Shown here one piece after another: positions 57,375 through 64,000 of a stretch of 64,000 bases of DNA. The position numbers were made by a program, and so were the translations under genes. Positions within the stretch are counted from its first letter, which is position 1; every line of letters begins with the position of its first letter. Origin of the DNA: DAHVFK01 sp035310985 (lineage in GTDB: Bacteria; Pseudomonadota; Gammaproteobacteria; Burkholderiales; SG8-39). The stretch spans positions 1-64,000 of the forward strand of contig DATGDH010000029.1 of NCBI GenBank assembly GCA_035310985.1. The letters are read 5' to 3'. Below the pieces are notes generated by a model. It searched no databases. It saw only the letters and a list, made by a program, of their open reading frames with translations, and was not told the origin of the DNA.

Positions 57375-58853
57375 TCAGGTGCGTCGGCGCGTCAGCGCGC
57401 GCTCGGCGAGCTCGAACAGCGCGTGCACCAGCAGCGCGAGCGCGGCCGCGGGCAGAGCGCCCGCGAGCAGCATGACGTCGTCGTTCAGAGCCAGGCCCTG
57501 CGCAATGCGCTCGCCGAAGCCCCCGGCGCCGACGAAGGCGGCGATGGTCGCAGTACCGACGTTCATTACCGCCGAGGTCTTGACCCCCGCCAAGATGGTG
57601 GGCGCCGCGAGCGGCAGCTCGATCTTCGCGAGCACGGTGCGCGACGGCAGGCCGAGCGCGAGGGCAGCCTGGCGCAGGCCTGCCGGCACCGCCGCCACGC
57701 CGGCATGCGTGTTGCGCACGATCGGCAACAGCGCATACAGGAACAGCGCGATCAGCGCCGGCCACAGTCCGATGGTGCCCGTGACCGGGATGAGGAACGC
57801 GAGCAGCGCGAGCGCCGGCACGGTCTGCACCAGACCGACGAGAGCCAGCACCGGCTGCGCCAGAGCACGCAGCTTGGCCGCGGCAACGCCGAGCGGAATA
57901 CCGGCGAGCGCCGCGGCGGCGAGCGATGCGAGCACCAGCCCGACGTGCTCGCGCAGCAGCCGCCAGAAGTCGGGCGCGAACAGCGCGCGGGCGAGCGAGC
58001 GGCGCGCCGTCGTCTTGCCGCCCGCGAGATACTCGGCCGCCACGGCGGCAAACGAGCGCTTGTCGAGCTCGGCGCGCGCGTTCAACTGCACCATCCGTTG
58101 CGCGTCGATCGCGCCGCGCAGGCGCGCGAACGCGGCGAAGGCCGCCGGAAAACGCGCGTGCGCATCGCGGCGGTAGAGCAGCACGGCGTCGTAGTCCGGA
58201 AAGAAGTGCCGGTCGTCCTGCAGCGTCACGATGTCGTAGCGCGCGATCTTGGCGTCGGTGGTGTACACGTCCATGGCGTCGATCTCGCCTGCGGCCAGCG
58301 CCTCGTAGGCGAGCCCGTGATCCAGGCCGCGCGGCGGCGGCTGCGGTAGTCCGTACGCGGCCTTGAGTCCAGGCCAGCCGTCGCGCCGGCCGAGGAACTC
58401 GTGAGCGAAACCGAACTTGAGCTCCGGGTGGCGCTTCAGGTCGGAGATCCTGCGGATGCCGAGCCGCTCGGCCTGCGTGCGGCGCATGCCGATCGCGTAG
58501 GTGTTGTTGAAGCCGAGCGGGATTCCCGCCTCGAGACCGAGCGGACGCAGACGCGCGTTGATCTCAGGGAGGTCGAGCGGCCGCTCGACCTTCAGGATCT
58601 CGCGCGCGATCGTTCCGGTGTACTCCGGATACACGTCGATCGCGCCACTCTTGAGCGCCTCGAAAAGGATCGCCGTGCCGCCCATACCCGGACGGTACTC
58701 GACCGGAACACCCGCGGCGCGCGCGCTCTGGACGAGGACCTCCCCGAGGATATAGGACTCGGTGAAGCGCTTGGAGCCGATCTGCAGCGCGCCCTGTCCG
58801 CGGGCGCCGGCCGCGACGAGGGCGAGCGCCAGCACGAGCAGGACGCGCGCCAC
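57375..58853 (-). CDS. Fusion of osmoprotectant-type binding protein and ABC permease
   Basis: This is a 492-residue fusion. Residues 1-20 are a signal peptide. The next 265 residues are a glycine betaine/choline-type binding protein (IGSKRFTESYILGEVLVQ, YPEYTGTIAREIL, AIGMRR). About residues 300-490 form a ProW/OpuCB-type permease with VQTVPALALLAFLIP, the EAA-like loop ALGLPSRTVLAKIELPLAAP and AFVGAGGFGERI. Binding-protein-first order is opposite to the better-known permease-first fusion. The matching ATPase gene is absent on both sides; the next gene is an unrelated exporter. Confidence 0.88.
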   Translation of the reverse strand: MARVLLVLALALVAAGARGQGALQIGSKRFTESYILGEVLVQSARAAGVPVEYRPGMGGTAILFEALKSGAIDVYPEYTGTIAREILKVERPLDLPEINARLRPLGLEAGIPLGFNNTYAIGMRRTQAERLGIRRISDLKRHPELKFGFAHEFLGRRDGWPGLKAAYGLPQPPPRGLDHGLAYEALAAGEIDAMDVYTTDAKIARYDIVTLQDDRHFFPDYDAVLLYRRDAHARFPAAFAAFARLRGAIDAQRMVQLNARAELDKRSFAAVAAEYLAGGKTTARRSLARALFAPDFWRLLREHVGLVLASLAAAALAGIPLGVAAAKLRALAQPVLALVGLVQTVPALALLAFLIPVTGTIGLWPALIALFLYALLPIVRNTHAGVAAVPAGLRQAALALGLPSRTVLAKIELPLAAPTILAGVKTSAVMNVGTATIAAFVGAGGFGERIAQGLALNDDVMLLAGALPAAALALLVHALFELAERALTRRRT

Positions 58854-58854
58854 G

Positions 58855-60633
58855 CTACGCGGCCCGCACCCGCTCGGGCGCCGCCCCCGTGTCGAGGAAC
58901 TGCAGCGCGGCCAGGTTCGCGTACAGGCCGCCCTGGCGCATCAGCTCGGCGTGCGTGCCTTGCGCGACGATGCCGCCGCGCTCCATCACGACGATGCGTG
59001 GGGCGTGGCGCACCGTCGCCAGACGGTGCGCGATGACCAGCGTCGTGCGCCCGCGCTCGAGCGTTTCGAGCGCCCGCTGCACCATGCGCTCGCTTTCCGC
59101 ATCGAGCGAGCTGGTCGCCTCGTCCAGCAGCAGGATCGGCCGGTCGGCGAGCAGGGCGCGGGCGATCGACAGCCGCTGGCGCTGTCCGCCCGAGAGCGTG
59201 ACCCCACGCTCGCCGAGCGGCGTGTCGAGGCCCTGCGGCAGCCGCTCGATGAACTCGAGCGCGAACGCCTGCTCGCAGGCGCGCGCGATCGCCTGCGGAG
59301 TCGCGTCCGGGCAGCCGTAGCGCAGGTTGTCGCGCACGCTTGCAGCGAAGATCACCGGCTCCTGCGGCACCATGGCGATCAGCGCGCGCAGGCCGCGCGG
59401 ATCGACGCTGCGGATGTCGACGCCGTCGACGCGGATCACGCCCGCCTGGGGGTCGTAGAAGCGCGTGAGCAGCGCGAACACGGTGGACTTTCCCGCTCCC
59501 GAGGGGCCGACGAGCGCCACGCGCTCGCCGGGCGCCGCCTTGAGCGAGAAGCCCTGCAGGGCGGTCGCCTCGGGGCGCGCCGGGTAGCGGAACGTCACCG
59601 CGTCGAATTCGATCGCGCCGGCCGCCGGCCGCGGCAGCTGCACCGGGCGCGCTGGCGGGGCGATGCGCGGCTGGGTCGCGAGCAGCTCGAGCAGGCGTTC
59701 CGCGGCGCCGGCGCCGCGCTGCAGCTCGCCCCAGACCTCGGAGACCGTGCCCGCGCCGGTCGCCACAACGGAAGCGTAGAAAACGAATGCCGACAGCTCG
59801 CCCGCGGTAAGCCTTCCGGCCAGCACGTCGTAGCCGCCGATCCACAGGATCAGCCCGACCGCGCAAAACGCGATCAGCATGACGCTGGAAATCAGCAGGG
59901 CCTTTTGCCGGATGCGGGACACGCCCGCGGCGTACGCCGCCTCGGCGTGCCGGGCGAACCCTGCGCGGTCCATGTCTTCGTGCACGTAGGCCTGCACCGT
60001 GCGGATCTCGTGCACGGCCTCGTCTACGTAGGCCGACACGTCGGCGACGCGGTCCTGGTTTGCGCGCGAGAGCCTGCGCACGCGTCGCCCGAGCAGCAGG
60101 ATCGGCACCAGCGTCGCCGGCACGCCGAGCGACACGAGCAACGCGAGCTTCCAGCTCACGACGAAAAGCATGACCGCTGCGCCCGCCATCATCAGCAGGT
60201 TGCGCACGAACATCGACAGGCCGAAGCCGATCACCTGCTGCAGCAGCGTGGTGTCCGCGGTCAGCCGCGAGATCACCTCGCCGGTGCGGGCGGCCTCGAA
60301 GAAGCCGGGCTCCAGCCCGAGGATGTGATCGAAGACGGCGCGCCGCAGGTCCGTGACCACGCGCTCCCCGGTGGTCATCATCAGAAAGAAGCGCACGTAG
60401 GTCGCGACGGAAAGCGTGGCGGCGATCGCAAGCAGCGCCGCGAGCGCCCGGTTCAGCAGCCGGGGGTCGCCGCTGCCGAAGCCGTTGTCGACTACAAGCC
60501 TGAGGCCCTGACCAAGCGCCAGCACGCAGGCCGCCGCGATCACCAGCGCCGCGAGTGCGCTCGCTACGCGGCCGCGGTACGGCCACATGTAATGCGCTAG
60601 CCGCGCGAGCCCCGCATTTGCCGAGACCTTCAC
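58855..60633 (-). CDS. ABC exporter, MsbA/LmrA type half-transporter
   Basis: This is a 592-residue exporter with a six-helix membrane domain (about residues 20-320) followed by an ATPase: Walker A VALVGPSGAGKSTVFALL, Q-loop MVPQEPVIFA, signature TLSGGQRQRLSIARAL, Walker B PILLLDEATSSLD, and the switch His in VIAHRLATV. It forms dimers; cargo may be lipid or drug. The GTG at 60633 is used because the protein starts VKVSANAGLARLAHYMWPYR. A TATAGT (60640-60645 on this strand) lies just 7 bases before it, so the message may be nearly leaderless. Downstream is the fusion transporter, 1 base away. Confidence 0.92.
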   Translation of the reverse strand: MKVSANAGLARLAHYMWPYRGRVASALAALVIAAACVLALGQGLRLVVDNGFGSGDPRLLNRALAALLAIAATLSVATYVRFFLMMTTGERVVTDLRRAVFDHILGLEPGFFEAARTGEVISRLTADTTLLQQVIGFGLSMFVRNLLMMAGAAVMLFVVSWKLALLVSLGVPATLVPILLLGRRVRRLSRANQDRVADVSAYVDEAVHEIRTVQAYVHEDMDRAGFARHAEAAYAAGVSRIRQKALLISSVMLIAFCAVGLILWIGGYDVLAGRLTAGELSAFVFYASVVATGAGTVSEVWGELQRGAGAAERLLELLATQPRIAPPARPVQLPRPAAGAIEFDAVTFRYPARPEATALQGFSLKAAPGERVALVGPSGAGKSTVFALLTRFYDPQAGVIRVDGVDIRSVDPRGLRALIAMVPQEPVIFAASVRDNLRYGCPDATPQAIARACEQAFALEFIERLPQGLDTPLGERGVTLSGGQRQRLSIARALLADRPILLLDEATSSLDAESERMVQRALETLERGRTTLVIAHRLATVRHAPRIVVMERGGIVAQGTHAELMRQGGLYANLAALQFLDTGAAPERVRAA

Positions 60634-60659
60634 CTGCCCACTATACCGCGCGCTCAGCC

Positions 60660-63326
60660 TCAGCGGCCGAAGAAGCGGAACTGGTTGCGGCCGCGTTCCT
60701 TGCCGCGGTACATCGCGGCATCGGCATTGCGCAGCAGCGTCTCGCCGTCGCCCGCATCGGTCGGGTAGATAGAGATGCCGATGCTGGCGCCGATGCGGAA
60801 GCTGCGCCCTTCGAGGTGGAATTCCGGTTCGAGCGCGCTCAGGATCTTGCCCGCCACCACCGCGCAATCCGATTCGCGCTGAAGGTCCGGAATCACGGCC
60901 ACGAATTCGTCGCCGCCGTGGCGCGCGAGCGTGTCGGCCTTGCGCACGCAGCTCGCGAGGCGCTGCGCCACCTCGCGCAGCACTGCGTCGCCCGCGCGAT
61001 GGCCGAGATCGTCGTTCACCCGCTTGAAATCGTCCAGGTCGACCAGCAGCGCCGCGACCTTGGTGTCGCGCCGCTGCGCGAGGTAGATCGCCTGGCGCAG
61101 CCGGTCGTCGAGCAGGCGCCGGTTGGGCAGGCCGGTGAGCGTATCGTGGTAGGCGAGGAAGCGGACCTCCTCCTCCTGACGCTTGCGCTCGGTGACATCC
61201 TGCGACACGCCGATCATCTTGGCCGCCGACCCCTCCGCACCGGTGATGACCGAGCCGCGCGCGGAGATCCAGCGAACGTCGCCGTCGCGCGTGACGACGC
61301 GGAATTCGACCGCGTACGGACCGCAGCTAGCGAGCGCTTGACGTCCGGCGGCGAGGAAACGCTCGCGGTCGTCGGGGTGCACGAGATCGCGGAAATCGGG
61401 CTTGACGGGCGCACGCTCGTCGCGGCGACCGATCAGACCCTCAGGGTCGCGTCCCCAGCGCAGGGAACCGCTCGAAACATCCCATTCCCAGTAGTACAAG
61501 TTCGCCGTATCGACCGCCAGGCGCAGCTTCTCCACGTTCTCGTGCAGCGCCGCCGCGGCGCGCTTGTGCTCGGTCACGTCGCGCGCGGTTCCGGTGGCGC
61601 CGACGATGGCGCCGTTGGCGTCGCGCAGAGGAATGGCGTTGAACGAGACGTCGACGGGGGTGCCGTCGCGGCGCACATGGCGCGTCTCGTAGTCGAACAC
61701 CGTTTCGCCGCCCAGGATGCGGCCGAACACCGCCGCGTCGCGCTCGATCACGGCCGGGGCGCTCAGCTCCGCCAGCGGGCGCCCGACGAGCTCCTGCGCG
61801 CCATAGCCGTAGATTCGTCGCGCAGCGAGCGGGTTCAGATAGGTCCAGCGCCTCTCGGTGTCCAGCGACCAGATCAGGTCGTTCGAGGTCTCGACCAGGT
61901 TGCGATACAGCGCCTCGCTCGCGCGCAGCGCCTGCTCCGCCACCACGCGCTCGCCGGCGTCCGAAAACGCGAAGATCGAAGACGCCTCGGGAGTCGCAGC
62001 GTCCAGCGCCCTGGCGAGCACCCGGCACCACAGCGGCTTTCCGTCGACGCGGGCGAGGCGCGCATCGTCTTCGGCGATGTCGCCTGCGGCGAGGCGCCGG
62101 TAGATGTCGTCGCCCGCCTGCCGCCAGTGCTCGCCGGAGTGATACAGCGTGCGCGTGGAGGCCCCCTGCAGCTCGCCTGGCCGGTAGCCGAGCATCTGCT
62201 CCAGGCGCTGATTGCAGCGCACGATGACCCCGCTCTCGACGAACGCGATGCCGACGGGCAAGGTCTCGAGCACCAGATTCTCTTCGGCCAGCACCGCCAG
62301 GTATGCATCCTGCGCGCGCTTCAGGTCGGTGATGTCGCTCACTACGCTGACGTAGCCGCCGAGGTGTGCGCGGACCGTCTTCGCCTGATGCCAGCGGCCG
62401 TCGCGCGTCTGGAACTGGTGCAACTCGCCCGCCCCCTCGCGGTGCCTGCGCACGCGGCCATCGACCCAGACGTCGCGGCGGTCGCGGTATTCCGGCGGCA
62501 CGATTTCCATGTCGAACGCGTTCTCGGCGACCTCGACGTAGCCGACGCCGACCAGCTCCTCGGGCCTGCGACCCCTGCCATGCAGTTGGGCGTAAGCCTC
62601 GTTGCACACCACCAGGCTGTCGCGCTCGCTCCAAACGGCGATCGCGTCGGGGAAGCTCTCGATCGCGTCGCGCAGCTGCGCCTCGCTGCGCGCCTGGCGC
62701 GCCACGAGCTCCTCGTTGTCGAAGCGCGTGCGCAGCGTTTCGACGATGTTCAGGTGGTACTGGCGGTACACGCGCAGCATGGCCGCGCCGAACACGATCA
62801 CCATCAGGCCAAGCAGGCGGTACGTCCCGCCCGGCTGAAGCACGAACTGCACGACAACGGACAGGAAGGGCAGCGCGCTGAAGCCGTAGAACGCGAACGG
62901 GCTCACGCCGTAGACGCCCGCCGCGCCGATGATGCTGCCGCCGATGACGAACACCACCGCCATCTGGCGCAGCGGGTCGAGCTCGGGGAAAAGAATCGCC
63001 GGCGCCAAGGCCCACACCGCGCCGGCGGCGAACACACCGAGTGCGAATTGCCTCTCCCACTCGATGAGCTTCCCGGCCGCACTGGCGCGCGCAAAACGCA
63101 GGTGCACGACCAGGCGCGCGGCGGTCACGGCGAGCACGACCGCGAACCACGCGATCAGCAGCTCCGTCCCGACCGCCCCCCACAGAGCGATCAGCAGGAT
63201 CGCTGCGTTTAGCAGCGTCGCGGCATAGGCCGTCGCGGCAACGCGGTGCAGCGCCGTCATGCGCGCCTCGTGCAGCCGCTGCGTTTTGCCAGGCGCCTTG
63301 CGGTCCGGCTCGCCCCGGTTGGTCAT
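60660..63326 (-). CDS. Membrane PAS-GGDEF diguanylate cyclase
   Basis: This is an 888-residue sensor. A short N-terminal tail leads into five or six helices (about residues 25-180), then four PAS-type repeats (around 200-720, e.g. VVCNEAYAQLHG, VIVRCNQRLEQMLGY, WTYLNPLAARRIYGY, LRWGRDPEGLIGR), then the GGDEF domain. The motif is HGGDEFVAV (GGDEF at residues 804-808), with the inhibitory RxxD site (RKAD) at the correct five-residue spacing. No EAL domain is present. Cyclic-di-GMP synthesis with product inhibition is expected. The start ATG at 63326 is chosen; earlier codons are poor. Confidence 0.93.
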   Translation of the reverse strand: MTNRGEPDRKAPGKTQRLHEARMTALHRVAATAYAATLLNAAILLIALWGAVGTELLIAWFAVVLAVTAARLVVHLRFARASAAGKLIEWERQFALGVFAAGAVWALAPAILFPELDPLRQMAVVFVIGGSIIGAAGVYGVSPFAFYGFSALPFLSVVVQFVLQPGGTYRLLGLMVIVFGAAMLRVYRQYHLNIVETLRTRFDNEELVARQARSEAQLRDAIESFPDAIAVWSERDSLVVCNEAYAQLHGRGRRPEELVGVGYVEVAENAFDMEIVPPEYRDRRDVWVDGRVRRHREGAGELHQFQTRDGRWHQAKTVRAHLGGYVSVVSDITDLKRAQDAYLAVLAEENLVLETLPVGIAFVESGVIVRCNQRLEQMLGYRPGELQGASTRTLYHSGEHWRQAGDDIYRRLAAGDIAEDDARLARVDGKPLWCRVLARALDAATPEASSIFAFSDAGERVVAEQALRASEALYRNLVETSNDLIWSLDTERRWTYLNPLAARRIYGYGAQELVGRPLAELSAPAVIERDAAVFGRILGGETVFDYETRHVRRDGTPVDVSFNAIPLRDANGAIVGATGTARDVTEHKRAAAALHENVEKLRLAVDTANLYYWEWDVSSGSLRWGRDPEGLIGRRDERAPVKPDFRDLVHPDDRERFLAAGRQALASCGPYAVEFRVVTRDGDVRWISARGSVITGAEGSAAKMIGVSQDVTERKRQEEEVRFLAYHDTLTGLPNRRLLDDRLRQAIYLAQRRDTKVAALLVDLDDFKRVNDDLGHRAGDAVLREVAQRLASCVRKADTLARHGGDEFVAVIPDLQRESDCAVVAGKILSALEPEFHLEGRSFRIGASIGISIYPTDAGDGETLLRNADAAMYRGKERGRNQFRFFGR

Positions 63327-63390
63327 GTCGCCCTTCGAATTTCCCTGAGCCGGCAAGAGCCTAGCCCACCCCGGACCCCGGCGCGACGAA

Positions 63391-64000
63391 TCACCCCGCA
63401 CCGTTGACCAATTCTTGCACCACCGCACACCAAGCCGAGCTCAGGTTTTCCAGGCTGTAGCCGCCGCCGCCGAACACCATCAGCCGGCCGCGCGCGTGCC
63501 GGTCGGCGAGCGCGAGCAGGCGCCGCGTCGCGTGCGCATGCGCGGCAGGCGTCAGGCGCAGGTCGGCCAGCGGATCGCCGGCCAATCCATCCGCGCCGCA
63601 TTGCAGGAGCACGAATTCCGGCGCGTGGCGCTCGAGAAAACGCTCGGCCTCGTCCCAGGCACCGAAGAACTCGGCGTCGCCGGCCCCCGGCCGGAGCGGC
63701 AGGTTGAGCTTGGTGCCCTCGGCATCGCCCTTGCCCGTTTCGTAGGCGAAACCCGTTCCGGGGTAGAGATAGGAGCCGTCTTCGTGGATGTCGGCGACGA
63801 TCAGTTCCGCGTCGCGCTCGAACTCGTAAAACACCCCGTCGCCGTGATGCACGTCGATGTCGACGTACGCGATGCGCCGCACTCCGTACTCGGCGCGCAG
63901 CGTCTCGATCAGCACGCCGAGATCGTTGAACACGCAGAATCCGGCCGCGGCCGCGCGCCGCGCGTGGTGCAGGCCCCCGATCGGCTGGAAGGTCCGCCGT
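63391..64000 (-). CDS. Histone deacetylase-family protein (AcuC/acetylpolyamine amidohydrolase type), C-terminal part
   Basis: The gene runs off the right edge; about 200 residues are visible. At the edge it reads GGLHHARRAAAAGFCVFND, the start of the catalytic core with the His pair. Metal ligands follow in VDIDVHHGDG, and the later Asp is in VLLQCGADGLAGDPL; the loop GGGGYSLEN is also typical. Such zinc hydrolases remove acyl groups from lysine, polyamines or small amides. The N terminus and start are outside the window. Confidence 0.92.
   Translation of the reverse strand, partial: RRTFQPIGGLHHARRAAAAGFCVFNDLGVLIETLRAEYGVRRIAYVDIDVHHGDGVFYEFERDAELIVADIHEDGSYLYPGTGFAYETGKGDAEGTKLNLPLRPGAGDAEFFGAWDEAERFLERHAPEFVLLQCGADGLAGDPLADLRLTPAAHAHATRRLLALADRHARGRLMVFGGGGYSLENLSSAWCAVVQELVNGAG

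Noticed and set aside
60555..63212. Plus-strand frame of 885 codons opposite the PAS-GGDEF gene
   Set aside because: It is antisense to a protein with intact PAS and GGDEF motifs, and its own translation has no recognisable domain.
1..64000. Prophage, insertion sequence, CRISPR array or toxin-antitoxin module
   Set aside because: No transposase, integrase, phage structural gene, regularly spaced repeat or paired small toxin/antitoxin frames were found on reading both strands.

Overview
The window is 64 kb of GC-rich, gene-dense bacterial chromosome. Gene families and gene order point to a betaproteobacterium: a class I PHA operon with PhaR, the rluD/bamD/pgeF block, ftsK-lolA-rarA-serS beside trxB, the rsmI/yraN/SIS/BON block, and a GlnB-type PII protein. 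I cannot name a genus. I see no phage, insertion sequence, integrase or CRISPR array. The accessory signal consists of decayed gene pieces and a few unusual gene groupings.

Layout. 1-9.4 kb: the end of an RND pump, then a leftward run phaC-phaA-phaB-phaB-phaR-rimO-thiolase-aldo/keto reductase (storage polymer synthesis). 9.4-17.1 kb: pgeF and rluD facing bamD; a leftward trio (secretin-N protein, DinG-type helicase, DenD-like SDR) with overlapping stop/start codons; an NlpC/P60 lipoprotein; a TonB protein. 17.1-24.5 kb: a leftward catabolic-looking group (TPP enzyme, acyl-CoA ligase, gamma-glutamyltransferase, orphan molybdenum hydroxylase large subunit). 24.6-33.2 kb: tRNA-Ser(CGA), serS, rarA, lolA, ftsK, a Crp/Fnr-type regulator, a deleted two-partner-secretion transporter, then trxB and an Smr protein.

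33.2-44.7 kb: glnB, an acetyltransferase, an SDR, a DEAD-box helicase, an ABC-F ATPase, heptose/SIS/BON/YraN genes, then rsmI-pyrC-DUF3025 running into the RNase P RNA gene rnpB. 44.8-49.1 kb: an HD-domain protein, ybiB behind a sigma-54-type promoter, a PAS protein, an amidase, and a 300-base scar made of two unrelated gene ends. 49.1-57.3 kb: an eight-gene leftward run (pntA1-pntA2-pntB, LUD protein, C26 amidotransferase, CPA2 antiporter, YbdK-type ligase, NhaD/ArsB permease). 57.4-64 kb: a binding-protein/permease fusion transporter, an ABC exporter, a PAS-GGDEF protein and the end of a histone-deacetylase-like gene.

Most promising for new biology are: (i) the pnt/C26/antiporter/YbdK run, which joins making and cutting gamma-glutamyl-type bonds to cation/proton exchange and NADPH supply; (ii) the -24/-12 promoter with a perfect upstream inverted repeat before ybiB; (iii) two gene-decay scars that record past deletions. 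All functional calls come from reading the sequence alone; no database search was run.
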